Source of the DNA: Zychaea mexicana
Lineage: Eukaryota; Mucoromycota; Mucoromycetes; Mucorales; Lichtheimiaceae
Length of the DNA stretch: 64,000 bases
NCBI RefSeq assembly: GCF_025766255.1
Contig: NW_026516669.1
Span: 186,001-250,000 of the forward strand
Direction: 5' to 3'
Below the pieces are notes generated by a model. It did no database searches, was not told where the DNA came from, and worked only from the letters and a program-made list of their open reading frames with translations. Of the stretch, positions 35,740 through 48,134 are shown piece after piece (the stretch's first letter is position 1; each line of letters starts with the position of its first letter). Both the position numbers and the translations under genes were made by a program.

Positions 35740-38573
35740 GTTGTGTTTCTTGGTAAAGTAAAAATAGCGAAAGAAAAAGAAGCAAGACCCATGTTGACTA
35801 TTAGCGTCCTGCTTAGAAAAAAGAAGAAAATTGCATTAACTCATTTCAAGGGGGTCGTTGGTGCTTATTTCCTTTTTCGGTAGTGACATATCATTATGAC
35901 GACATGGATCATGACGACAACGATGACAATAAGCGCTCAACAGGCGCACGAAGGGTATTATAGATGCAAACCTATCGGTCAGACAAACTTACTGCTACTC
36001 TAAAGATTGTTGCTGGTGGCGTTGGTCTAAAGTCTATCGTTGTTGTAGTAATGACACACTAAACTATCTCTTTTAGAAATAAAACTTTAAAAAGAGACGA
36101 TGACATGGCATTGCTGCCCACGTTTTAAAGCTGTTCCGTAGTACCAGGCAGAAGTTACTCTTGCTTGTCATAGATGAGTGTTTGTTTTTCTTGATGCTAA
36201 CATTTTGCCCCGTTTCCTCTTAGTAGTACTCTTTGAGCGTTTCCAAAAGTTTGTCTCCTTCCAATTATTCTCTGCCATGCCGACCTGAAGGGTTGCTACA
36301 ACCTTAAAATAGAACTGAAAACGGCATAAGTAATTTCTTTCCTATGATAATTTAATAAACACGTATGATAGTAAAAGTCGCACAATCAACCACAGCAGTG
36401 GCAAGTGCTTGCAAACACCTCTTCTAGTCTTATATTGTAACTAGCAAGCCATATTTCATGTCGACTTCCGCGTGTTGCTCTTTTCCAGAACGGGCCCGCT
36501 CCAGAATCTGATTCATTAATGAAGCAATAGCTCTTAACATCTCACCGCTTGGTTTTTGATAAAGGATCACACTTGTCCGTTAAAACATAAATTTCAGGTT
36601 GATAGAAAGCTTCAGTTGGATCTATTTACTTGCTTTTTTTCACCAAGAAATTATTTGTTAGGGACTTGCACAGCAGATCAACAGAATGTGTAATGTCTTC
36701 ATGGAAGTTGGCATTCTGCTGGGCGTTAGACGCCCGCAATACAAAGGACAGATTGTAACGACTCGCCGCAAGGGACAAACTCTGTAGGACTTACAATGTG
36801 CATATTCTGCATGGACTGAATTTATTTAGTTGAAATTACTGAGAGATATACTACAGTATTAGAAGAAATAAGCCAGACATATCCATTTAAAATACCTCAG
36901 GCACAAATTGTCCGAGCATGCTACAGTCCACGAAGATTAGAGAATTGCAACATTGTATTATACTGGCCATAAACTATTGCTACTTTCAGAAAGAAAAGGG
37001 ATAATGCATCTTTAACTTGGTACGGGTTTTGTCTTTGGCCAAAGGGCAATTAAAATGGAATATATCGATACCATAAAGGAACAAGAACGCATGCCAAATC
37101 CACGATTTGAAATCTGCTATCAGACCCGAGTAGCCGATGCATGCAGTCCAAGGAACCCCAGCTTGCGTTTTTCTGCTGTTTCAGTAAGGCAGTTTGATAT
37201 CATCTTCGTTTGGCGAGCTCACAGCAGAAGCGAACGCATGTGTTGGAGCTTGTACTCTGATTTAACACTTCTTGAAAGTAGTCAGTGCATGTAGACGCCA
37301 GTGATCCGGGACGCGAACGCGGTTGATTTCGCAAAGCTCAGGGACAGAATCTCTTTTGCGTTTGTGCCTTTCGTCTACCTCTTTGGAACCTTGCAACACT
37401 GTGCTGATGTTGCCGCTCAACCGCAACAATGCTTCTCTAGAGCTACTTTACGAGCTGGTAGAGATTAAAGTGGCTTGTCAATTAGACCACGTTAATGCGC
37501 CAATGCTTTGGTGCACAGTTTGTACAGAGAAGTAATGTGATCTCGTAAGCTGCAATAATGCACCTTTTCTGCATAGTGTACATCAAAGAGTCACTATTAC
37601 ATTTTGAGCCACCAAAATGCTATTCATGGATCTGCCATTCATTGACTGGAAGAAGTGAGAACAAAGGTTGCATTTTACATATCTTTTCGTATTAAATGAT
37701 ACCTGGTTTGCTAAATTTATATGTCATCACTCTGCATAAAAGCACAATGAAAGTTGGGTATTTCTTCTTTTTTAGTTCGATGTATTCCATCCAATCCCTT
37801 TGTGCTCAGAAAGTATCCAACCCTATCATTGTACTTTTTCCCTGCCACAACAAAGTGTTAAACCTTTGCCTTTTATTTTACGCTATCTGTCGCTCAAAAG
37901 ACTATTCATCTACTCATGCTGGTCCTAGAAAATCATGGGTTCCTTCAAATGAATAAGCCCGATTAAAAAGGCAGATGTCTTTATTGCATCTTGTTCTCGA
38001 TGTTGCATATCAACACTACTACCTCCGATATGTATGATTTTCACAATATCATCAGCATTTGCACTTGTTTATCCTCATAGCAAAGCAACAGTCATTATCA
38101 AGGTGACGCTGGAGAGTTAACGGAATTTGTCAAGTAGCAGCAGTGGTGTTCTATTGTCAATATACATCTAAAAGTCCACAACATCAATGGTATTGCTCAA
38201 TAACTTTCCCCTGTTTGCCAGACACAATGTGGTTAATCTGTTGAATTTAAAGAACGTGAGCCTTTACACTCATGTCGGCTATTTAGTTGATCCCCTCCTC
38301 TACCTTCTCTCGCCCCGGGGTCTCTAACTTGATTGTGCAGCCAGGGGGAAGGCGCAGGATGGATGCGATCGAGAAAACTGGTGGATGCTTAAAAGAGCTA
38401 CAGAGTAAGCCCTCTTTGCTCCGGTGAAACATGGGTCTCAGATCTCACGTTTGGATTACTGCTGGCTGATCAATTAGCAGCGTATTTCCGTTTGCTTTTG
38501 CTTAAATATGCATAAATAAACTCAGACTAGAAAAGAACCCCCACCTTCTTCTTGCCCTCGCACTTTCTTGGTC
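35740..38573. other. Long gene-poor interval (2.8 kb)
   Basis: Between the Bap31 start and the HSF-domain gene on the opposite strand. Apart from the decayed frame at 37055-37468 there is only AT-rich sequence with short frames. No RNA gene or terminal repeats were recognised by eye. Confidence 0.4.
37055..37468 (+). pseudogene. Possible pseudogene: open frame interrupted by one TAG
   Basis: From ATG 37055 the frame is open for 79 codons to TAG at 37292-37294, then continues in the same frame for 57 more codons (VIRDANAVDFAKLRDRISFAF...) to TAA at 37466-37468. Both halves have protein-like composition. No family is recognised. It may be a decayed gene or element fragment, or chance. Confidence 0.25.
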
Positions 38574-39786
38574 ATGGAACGGCGTGAGGAAGATAGATCC
38601 TCTACGGGCTCATCTGGAGGGCTTTTAGGGTCCTTTACGGTGCAGCCAATGAACACGGCTACCTTTGTTACCAAACTATATACGTAATGATCTTTCGTCT
38701 TTCACGTCCTCCTCGCCATGAATCGGATCATTAACGAAGAGAAAAATATAATAAGTTTAGCATGGTTGAAGATCCTGCTGAAGAACAAATAGTATGGTCA
38801 AGCAACGGCGACTACTTTAAGGTCATTTCGCCTAGCAAGTTTTCGAGTACAACACTGCCACAATATTTCAGGCATAACAACTGGACCAGTTTTGTCAGAC
38901 AGCTAAACAGTACGTTCACGATGGAAACATATATGTGGCTGATCGACTACCGGAGCAAACAACACTAATCATGACAATGCAAACAGTGTATGGATTTCAT
39001 AAAGTGAGTGAATATCGCGACGATTTGAATCAAGATACATGGTGTTTCAAGCACACCTTGTTTTATCGCGGGGGCAAACAATCGTCACATCTAATCCGCC
39101 GCAAACGTGTTCATGCCAGCGATATGCCAGAAGACGCAGAGTCTGAAGAAAGCACAGCCGCTGTTACTGATGCTTTGGAACCGCTCCCTTTGGAAATACA
39201 GTTGGGACGAATCGAAGAAGCGGTATCAAAAGTGCAAACTAAATCGCAAGTGGTCGGCAGTGAGCTACGCCAGCTGAAAACCTCGGTTCAAAGACAGCAA
39301 CAGGTACTTCCTTTCTCCCGTACATGGTCTGTATATCTGTTATGGCAGAGTATACTAACTGTTGCAATAGATGACAGATGTCATAATCGGAATGCTATCC
39401 GAAGTAGTGACAAGCTACCGGAACACACATATCGAAAAAACAGGTACTTTGGATCGCTCCCGCAACAGCCTGTGTCACAACCAATTCCTTTATTTTTTAT
39501 TCTCTTGGTAGAAGACCGAGCAAAGTCACCAATAACGCCGACACTAACGGCAGCAGCACAAGCAACGACGACGACAGCACCAGCAGCGATGTCCAACAAC
39601 ATAACTACTACCCCAACTACTAATAGCGTCGCTGCTACTACTACTTCTAGTGCTATTTGTACTACTGATAATTATTATTTCAACAGCTATACTACAACAG
39701 CACCGCACGACTGTTATCGTTACGGATACGATCCGGTTTGGGATCGCATGCGCTGTGGCTGTCCCGGCCCAAAGCAGCAGGATTAA
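38574..39786 (+). CDS. HSF-type DNA-binding-domain transcription factor
   Basis: Five exons (38574-38683, 38761-38909, 38987-39303, 39371-39443, 39512-39786) join in phase to about 307 residues. The HSF DNA-binding domain is almost complete: FVTKLYTMVEDP (across intron 1), IVWSSNGDYFKVISP, the recognition helix HNNWTSFVRQLN and, across intron 2, MYGFHKV. A heptad-like helix (LEIQLGRIEEAVSKVQTK...) follows at the position of the HR-A oligomerisation coiled coil. The C-terminus is Thr/Ala/Tyr-rich low complexity. Members include Hsf1, Sfl1, Mga1 and Skn7; there is no receiver domain, so it is not Skn7-like. At about 300 residues it is short for Hsf1. It is followed convergently by the sugar-transporter gene. 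Confidence 0.87.
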
Positions 39787-40322
39787 AGCAGAAAGGAGCA
39801 TCATTTAACCACACTGCAACACAACCAACGGGGGGAAAAGGGATATATTTTGGAAGAGAGGAAAGTGATGAACTGCTTTGTAATGTGTCAAGAGCTGTCT
39901 GCTACTGGACCATAAGAAAAAACGATCCTCTCTCAATATATGATCCTACATGTACAATGTATATATTAACGTTCCAATAAGAGCAAAGGTGCTCTTTATA
40001 ATTCGATGTTTATCTTCTTGTTATGGCAACTACAAGTGCCCACGTAAACGTGGGCCCACTAGTGAGAAGCTTTTTTTGAATCCAGGCGCCAACAGAACAA
40101 AAATATATGTCTAAAAACAGCAACAATGGACAATTGATTCTCCTGATGGAAGAGAGAACGCTGTTTGTTATATATGTTTTATACACAAGGTCATGGAAAA
40201 AGAAATATACGAGTAAAAGGAACAATAACACACAAAAAGAAAACACAAAAGGGGAAGAGAGGCTTCGAAAAAAGATGCGTTTTTGTTGAGAGGGGAAGGA
40301 GATGGAGGGAGGGTTTTGGGTA
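39787..40322. other. Convergent 3' flanks of the HSF-domain and sugar-transporter genes
   Basis: About 535 bases between two stop codons on opposite strands. Purine-rich tracts near 40195-40320; no gene supported. An inverted pair around 40039-40054 (GCCCACG and CGTGGGC) could form a short hairpin. Confidence 0.4.
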
Positions 40323-41690
40323 TTACAAGCCGTAGAGATAGGTGGCATAGATGACAAAAGTGGCGCCGAGCAGAAAGGTGCCGGTGATGGAGAAGTTGAA
40401 CAGCCAAACACTTAATAAGCTCGACAAAATGATGCTGATACTCGTTGCAAAGCCCTTAAGGATGTTGTCGGCGTACTTGACGACCAGTGCGACGATCAAC
40501 CCGCCGAACGCCTGGATACCGATCACACACCATGTCAACGTGTTGTAGTTGACAAAGAATCCCTTTTCGGCAATCGTCGTGCCATCCTGCAGCAAGACCA
40601 CAAAGACCAAGCCCAACAGGACCGAGAAGAATGACATCTGGATGTTGCGAACCCACAATTGGCTCTGTGCATAGTCCTCTTGAAACACGTCATCCACCAC
40701 AATCACTTTGCCCTCGACGTCTGTATTTGCTGCCTCTTGCTGTGCTGGTTTGGACGGCGCCTTTAAGATCTTTTCAAAGTAAACGCCTGCTAGTCCAGAC
40801 AAGACACAGGCCATCAACACTGCAAAGAAACCTTGTGCGTTGGATTGATTGCCGAGACTCTCTTCGGTGACCGAGGATGATACGACCTGCGACGACGAGG
40901 AAAAGTAGTTGGCAATGCCCGTCAGCGATACCGCATCCTTGGGCACGACGACCAATGCAATTCCGACAGTCAAGAGCGCAAGTGCGGCCCATTTGAGCCG
41001 TGTCAAAGGCTTGTGCAAGATCATTACGCTGAAGAACGCCGTCGTGAGGATTTTGAGCTGATATGTCACCTGGAATGTGGCTGCATCAAGATTCGTAGCT
41101 GCAACATATTGCAAATTATTCTGGATAGTAGGATTAAGAGCTTATTCAGATCATCCTGTACGCTTCCTTATAGCCCATCTCACCCTTCTTCTCTCCTTTC
41201 CCCTCCTCTTTCTCTCTATACATAATATGTACATATATGAACACATACCTGTATCAGATACAGTACTGCAGGGAACGCCAGCTTACTTGATTCTCGCCAT
41301 TTGACAATCAGTTCGTGATGTAATAACGTAGAAAGTCGAGAGGCTGAGCGTCGATGAGGCGGTGGTACGCCATACAGTACACCGAGACAAACCAGTGTCT
41401 TTATAACCTCGCTCATGATGACTGCAGTTGAAGCAAGGTATCGTTCGTCTTCAGGGACACTGGCCCGAGTATACCGCATGACCAGAATCAACGCGCTGTT
41501 CTGCACCACTAGGATGAGCAGTGAAAGGTATTTTAGAGGTATTCCTCCAACTAGAGCAACGGCAGCAGCTACTATAAAAGTGGGTATTGTTTCATGATCA
41601 GTTTGTGATTTATCTAAAACAGAGGACACCGAGTGACAATTTCGTGGTATACGTAAAGCGAAAAGCAGCTAATGCTGACAATTTACCCAT
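40323..41690 (-). CDS. UDP-galactose / UDP-N-acetylglucosamine transporter (SLC35A-type)
   Basis: Three coding exons, 41690-41687 (only ATGG), 41613-41249 and 41120-40323, give 388 residues. The first long frame (from 41629) has no ATG; splicing the 4-base exon over a 73-base intron gives the start MDKSQTDHETI. About ten hydrophobic segments are spread over the length. SLC35A landmarks are LKYLSLLILVVQNSAL with RYTR near the N-terminus, NNLQYVAATNLDAATFQVTYQLKILTTA and KWAALALLTVGIALVV in the middle, and the C-terminal FATSISIILSSLLSVWLF block. This family exchanges UDP-sugars for UMP across the Golgi membrane. Which sugar is moved cannot be decided from sequence. The insertion around residue 260 (VEGKVIVVDDVFQEDYAQ) is a variable loop. 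Confidence 0.9.
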
Positions 41691-42037
41691 CTTGTATAGG
41701 AATGTGTGTATGTGGATAGTATTATATATGAAAGAGAAAGTAAAAGGCTGTTTGAATAGGAAGAGAGTGTGTGTTGTTATAAAAGGACAAGAAAGAAGAC
41801 GCTGTCTCAGGCTCAGAGTCGGGGAAACAGTGCTGCTGAGCCTTCTTCGAGTCTGTTGTTTTCCCTTTCGCTATTTTTACTTTTTTCGAGGTTACCCAGA
41901 CATCCTTCAGCCCGCGATGGTTTTTCCTTCTTGCGCCCATATCTAAAACCACAACGTACCTTAGTGGCGTATCCTAAGCAATCTTCCTGGGCTTCTCTAG
42001 TGATAATGGTAATCTTCCACGGTTATATGATTTCGCG

Positions 42038-42079
<42 letters not shown>
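42038..42079. repeat. (CT)n microsatellite
   Basis: A nearly pure CT tract of about 42 bases with two CTTT interruptions. Confidence 0.85.
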
Positions 42080-42080
<1 letters not shown>

Positions 42081-43176
42081 TGTCACACAAACCAAGCGGG
42101 CATTTCGGATATCACCCCGCAAAATAACCATATACTGATTAGTCTATATGGGGGTGATCTTGATACTTTTACCTAGACCTGATGAAGCAGTTGTTATAGT
42201 CTAGGCCACATAGCCGAGACCTCCTTCACAGTCAGGCTTATCATTAGCCCGAGGTGTAAGGTTGACCCGTCTTTGCTTTGATGACCTTCAAATTAAGCAA
42301 CTATTGTATTGGGGAGATAAGACTAGGAATAGAGTCAAAAACGCGCAAATATGCCATTGGCTTATATGGAGTGTGGAACCTTTAAAGAATGCTTATATCA
42401 CACCGTTCATCCCAAAACCACCATGCTTATCATACTGAGCACCGCGCGCATATATTATATCTACTTAATTAACGCTTATTTCGTATGCATTTTAAACCAC
42501 TTGTAACTACGTAGATGTTTGATGATTGTAAAATGTATCGTTAAGAGAACAAAATAAAATTGATGTGATTGGACGAATATCAGTGAATGGCAGTATCATA
42601 TAACCAGTAACACTTTTCAAGCAGACGGTTTCTTTGAACAGCTTTTAATCACGTTGCTCTATGACTCAACATAGATATGTCTTGCTTACATTATCATTTC
42701 CTTTCTCCAGAATTTCTAACGAGTTAACCTGTATATATACAGGCCTTAAGATACAATCTTGCTATCTAAAGAAGATAAGATGAGCAGAACCCGTCGAGAA
42801 GTGTTGCTGTTTACTTTCCAAGATTTCAATTGAGGTGCGTTCGTCGTAATAAACCGATGGGCATGATCTAGACGGTTAACATTATCAACACTAAAATGTA
42901 GTGATTACAGAAGGTGCAGCAGAAAGAATAGCAACACACCATAGCTACACCGATCATTAAATAATAGAAGTTGCAATGTTGGTGAGTGCTTCCTGATGGC
43001 ATACGCGCGGCAAGACTTGTGATTTTATTCCTTGAGGTTTTGCGCTAGGTCCTTCCTTCGTGGTTCATAGAAAGGTAACAAAACCAAACGTCAGTTGGTG
43101 CTGACAAGAAGATAACATGTGAAGTGCTGCCATGATAGCATTGACACAATATCTTCCCATTCCACATCGCGACACG

Positions 43177-43197
43177 TACACACACACACACACACAC
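43177..43197. repeat. (CA)n microsatellite
   Basis: About ten CA units in the eS12 upstream region. Confidence 0.85.
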
Positions 43198-43838
43198 TTG
43201 TGTCTTCCGAGCTCGGGCCATTTTGGACCCACAGTAGCTGCTAAACATGATATCGATCAGTTATGCTGATCAAGTGTAACTTGACCTCATTAGTAGATCG
43301 ACAGAAAACATACAAACAGTGGAGTCAAAGCAACAAAAAATTGGTGGATGGGCTTAGCGCTTGAAGGAGAGAGTTCTTTTGCCACCCCAGCTACCATCAA
43401 AACAGGCTGTCATTCGTAAATCAAGGTAGAAAAACGGTATGCCGACCAAGAAAAAGGGCAGACTTGAAAAATTTAGATGTGAGAAGACAAGCGGAATAGC
43501 ACCAATTCTCAAACTTAGTGACAGTACAGCGAATTGCACGGTAACTAGGTTCTTGTCACTACAAGGCAACCATTTGAAACTTGGTGAGCGAAAATGAAGC
43601 GGAGTTAGAACCTCTCATTCACCGAGGATTATAATCGACTTCTGTGCCGAACTCAAGGACACCCTCTCTTTTTTGAACAAGAAAAGTAATCTCATCAGTG
43701 TACGTAGTCGAAGCCAAAATGAACCACCATTGTATCTATTTGTTGATGGGTGGATACGTAGATGGATGGATGAATACGATTTGAGATGCAAAGAGAAACA
43801 GATCAATTGACAACGATCATCTATGGAACTCATATAGC

Positions 43839-44466
43839 ATGTCAACCGAGGAAGATATCGTAATGGAGACTCAAGAGGTTGAGGTCGCTGCTGAGACCAC
43901 CCAGGGTCAAATGTCCGTTGAGGAAGCCCTCCAGGAGGTCTTGCGCCGTGCTTTGGTCCACGATGGTCTTGCCCGTGGTTTGAAGCAAGCTGTCAAGGCT
44001 TTGGACAGGTAAATTTGGGTTTTCATTTTTTCGGTCCTCAACGAGAGCAACGCAAAAACAAAAAGATAAATCAGGGAGGCTTACCTTGTAATTTCTCTCT
44101 TGTTTAGACGCCAGGCCCATTTGGCTGTCTTGAACGAGTCCTGCACTGAAGGCGAATACGTCAAGCTCGTTGAGGCTCTCTGCGCTGAGCACAACATCAA
44201 CTTGATCAAGGTCTCTGACCCCAAGAAGCTCGGTGAATGGGCTGGTCAGTGCAAGATCGACCGTGACGGTAACGCCCGTAAGGTTGTTGCCTGCTCCTGC
44301 GTCGCTGTCACCGACTTTGGAGAAGAGTCCGAGGCCATGAACGTTTTGTTGGACTGTAAGTTTCTCATTTTTCTGGGGGTAATTGTTGGAGAATGGATGG
44401 TCACTTTAAACAAGTTCGTTGATATACTTATGACTTTTCTCTTCTTATAGACTTCAAGTCCCGTTA
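43839..44466 (+). CDS. RPS12: 40S ribosomal protein S12 (eS12)
   Basis: Three exons, 43839-44008, 44108-44355 and 44451-44466, give 144 residues. The start [12 protein letters not shown] is acidic as in fungal eS12. Recognisable blocks are [60 protein letters not shown] and the end LLDYFKSR, with the final ACTTCAAGTCC... carried on a 16-base exon. eS12 lies in the beak of the small subunit and shares the L7Ae/L30e fold. Both introns are short and canonical. The length is the usual one, and no feature is missing. Confidence 0.96.
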
Positions 44467-47400
44467 AATTTTGACAAACAAAATTTTCATAATAAACTCT
44501 TCGGTCCACTTTGTGCCCTGAAAAAAACTTGTTTCTTGAATGTGTATTTTAATGCTTGGTCACCGTGCTCTTATGGAGAACGCTGATATTGTTGCTGTTG
44601 GCGTTGACTGACTGGTAAAACGAAATGACATATATAACGGCAACGAATTGGTAAGAGCTTTACCGATCCATTGAGCGCATGTGAGCATACAGGAGAGGTG
44701 AAAACGCATAGTCATGCTCTCCGTTCTCTGTGTCGTAACCATCCAACACTTTGACGGTACAGCATGCTTTTAGTAGGAAGGTAAATTTCGCTTTATTAGC
44801 CATCACGTGTGTATACCTTTTGTAAGATATAAAGTCTATCGACACCAAAAGTTGAGAACGCAATACTCCATGGTCATTTGCGTCTTTTTCTTTCAACGGA
44901 AAGCAGGACCTTACGTTGATTGTCAACTTCTTTCCCACAGCAATAATCTAAACCACTTATTATCTACGTAAGAGAATCGACCTCTCTCGATACTCGGCTA
45001 TCACTAATTTAAATATTAAAAGAAAACTACTCGTGCACCGCCCTTTATCTCGAATTCGGTCTCTCACGCATAATTAACATGCCATCCTTGTATTATATTT
45101 TCAGAAAACCACACTTGCAACCCATAGTTAGCAAGGGAGGGCCTGCAGGAGAGAACGGTCGTATGAGTTGGAAAAACGAACTTCTCGAAGATAACAGACG
45201 AACACTGTAATAGGTGTAGTGGGGCTTCGTGTTATGGCTTTTGTGAGCACGCCGGCTAAGCATCCTTTACCATTGCTAACAAGCACACTTGTTGCAATGA
45301 GTATCACCCTGTTGCGGCGCCAGGTCCATTCAAAGCAAAAGCAGAAGGGCACACGCCCCCGTCGAGGCGGATGGAAAGATCTTGAGCACAGCGGAATGGC
45401 TTCTTTGTCGCGACAGTAACGGTCTCGCCTTAGTCACTTGGATGACATGATGGATCCCAGTAGAGCACCGATATTGACCAGCATGGAGGTGTCTATACAC
45501 TACTGGCATACCGAGGATGAACATCATGAGAAGCGGCTACTTACACCAGGATTGCACTCACCCATACTTATTCAACGAGAGCTGGGGAGGCCGAGTACCG
45601 AGCAGGGCAAAGATACATATACACAGTGTCTTTTGCCCACCCCTTTCTCTCACTTTCAAGATCCTTTCCACGGCACTTACATACATGTCCTCAATATGCT
45701 TTGACAGTACTGAGATCACGGAATAAACAGCTGTGTCGAAACAATATATATTAGTCAACATGTGCAGCATATACAGGTGGAGTTCCTTCAACGCGTTCGC
45801 GAATTTTATAAACTTTTCGACAGTCTTACTGTACATGAATTGTTTGGGTGCGAAGGAAAGAAAGAAAGGATGCGTAACCACTTTACAGTCTATTTAACTA
45901 GGGTTGACCTTTTCATTCGTTCCGTACCTTCTCCTGCTGCTGATAATGCTATGCTTACAGTGATCCATTACAAGCAAAGTTGAGAATCTTTTTAAATTTA
46001 TCAGTTATGTTCTCATCATAGAAAGTAAGAGAAACATAACCAATATATAGATGCATCAAACATAAAAAGAGCGCAGACACACTGACTGCAGTAGCTTCGT
46101 TTTTAACCAAGGCAAATGATGATAAATAGGAATTAGAGCTATAAAGAATTCAATATTTGCAGCGAAAGTTGGAAATTAGGCATATCGATATAATGCACAA
46201 TTGCACAGTGCTATAGCGCTTCTACTCGTCTGGAGTGATAACGATAAGTTACATATAATTCGCAAGTCAAACGATATTGATTAATTGACACAAAAATGTG
46301 CTGTTTATCATGAAGCAAGTGCCACAATATATTCTGCATGATTCTTTCACGCTTATGTATCATCCTTATACTTTTTTCTACGCGCTTACTACAATGTACC
46401 CATTCTTATTTACATTCTTATCGTCACCGTCATTGTAATGTAGCTATGCTCATCTATATGCTACATTTTGCATACACCAACATATGTGCTTATAATGTCT
46501 GCGTAAACTGACGTACACTTAAATGTGGTTTAATTAATAAAAACCACGTTTTCCACTCAATTTTGCCGTAAAATAAGCATAAACATAGCTTGCACCTTAC
46601 GATAATCATCCTACGTGATCAGGACCTGCAAGCTAATTTTACGTATTTCGATCGAATTCAGACTTGGAGAAGATATTATACTCGCTATATAGGTATCGAT
46701 AGGTCATCTCGTTGGGCTGCATTCTATATGGAAATGTCCCTCTTGTGTGTCTAAGCGTTCAATACTCTAAAAACTGATAAAGCCTGCTCCAGAGGGAGAT
46801 TTGAAGGATACTAGCAGAACGAGGCAGGGACCGCTAGTAAGTTTATATATTGCATATCATGACAAGCACTGTCGTTGTTTATGTTTAATTTACCATCTAT
46901 TGTAAATAGCAATCTACTACTATGACAGCGAGGGAGAACACGATCATATTTAAAGGTCCTTGAACTAGCTCACTACCGTGATCTTATTGTAGAAACCACA
47001 TCGATTTCCCGAAATAAAAATTACACAAGGTACATATCAATAAAAATATAAAAGCAAGAAGTTTAAACTTGACACTCATATATTCGGTCGCGTCTCAGAT
47101 CATCTAGCAGGCACCACGACTTAGCACTGATCCACCACAGGTAAAGAACCCACCATCCAGTATCCCATTGCACGTCATATGAAAACTCTTTGGCGAACAC
47201 CAGAAATTATAAGCGATATCCATGGTGCTGAGCATAAACTGCCGCACTTTAATGTGTACAATTCGCCAACATAAACCTTCTTTTTCCAGTGCTAGAAACG
47301 CGTGGAATTTAATGTAGAATTTCTCAAAGGATGGCTAGAAGCAAGCCCGTGACATCAAACTCATGCTTGGATATTGCCATTACACTGAAAGATCGTGTCA

Positions 47401-48134
47401 AACGAGAAAACACTGGATATCTTCGTTGTTACTCGTTGTTAGATGTTGTAAGGTATACGTTTGGCCAGCCGCACCTGCTGCCCAGCATCTTCGGATGTAG
47501 CATCAGACTACAGTAATAAAAATCTGTATACATCCTCTCCTCGTGAAATATACATGTATAATACTACTAGAAAATCACTTTGTGATGCGCTAAATTTGAT
47601 TTTCTAACTACTAATTCGTTTGTTAGCTTCCTGGTTGTCATGATGATGACAAACTATGACACAATGACTTTTCACTGTCTGAGGTATATACAGTATCATT
47701 GCGTTCAATACATAGACGCGAAATGTCAAACTATGTGATATAATTGATCATGTTAGGCACATAAACAGCGTGGTTTGCAACTCTCCTATCATGCAAAATG
47801 AAAGAAACAAGCCGAATTCATGGAGCGATACGCATTATAAAAACAGATGATCAGTGAGAAAAAGGTGCTGGTAGCACGACCATGTAGACACGGCCAGCTT
47901 TTTGTTCTCATGAATGCTACACAAGTTACAGCGTTTCTGGCGCGTACGATCATTTGCCTCTTCTCCCTCGGTTTCGCTTAGATATACTCACTTGATAGTG
48001 TCCCCATCCTTTCTGTAAACCACTCTATTTTTTCCTTGTTACCACATAATTCAAAATTAAAACACGATCAACATTATTTAACGATCATTGTTTCAACAAA
48101 CATTTTTTATTCAGAAATGCTGTCTACAGCCACT
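44467..48134. other. Long gene-poor interval (3.7 kb)
   Basis: This is the longest stretch without a supported gene between two ribosomal protein genes. It contains overlapping short frames on both strands at 44,560-44,940 and 45,130-45,980, which look more GC-rich than the AT-rich remainder (46,000-48,100). None has a recognisable domain, and several start on non-ATG codons. It is a candidate for decayed mobile DNA, but no terminal repeats or transposase motifs were recognised. Confidence 0.4.

Larger units (their letters stand above)
41691..43838. other. Divergent intergenic region upstream of the sugar transporter and eS12 genes
   Basis: About 2.1 kb with both promoters, two dinucleotide repeats and several short frames that are low-complexity or start on non-ATG codons. 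No gene is supported. Confidence 0.4.
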
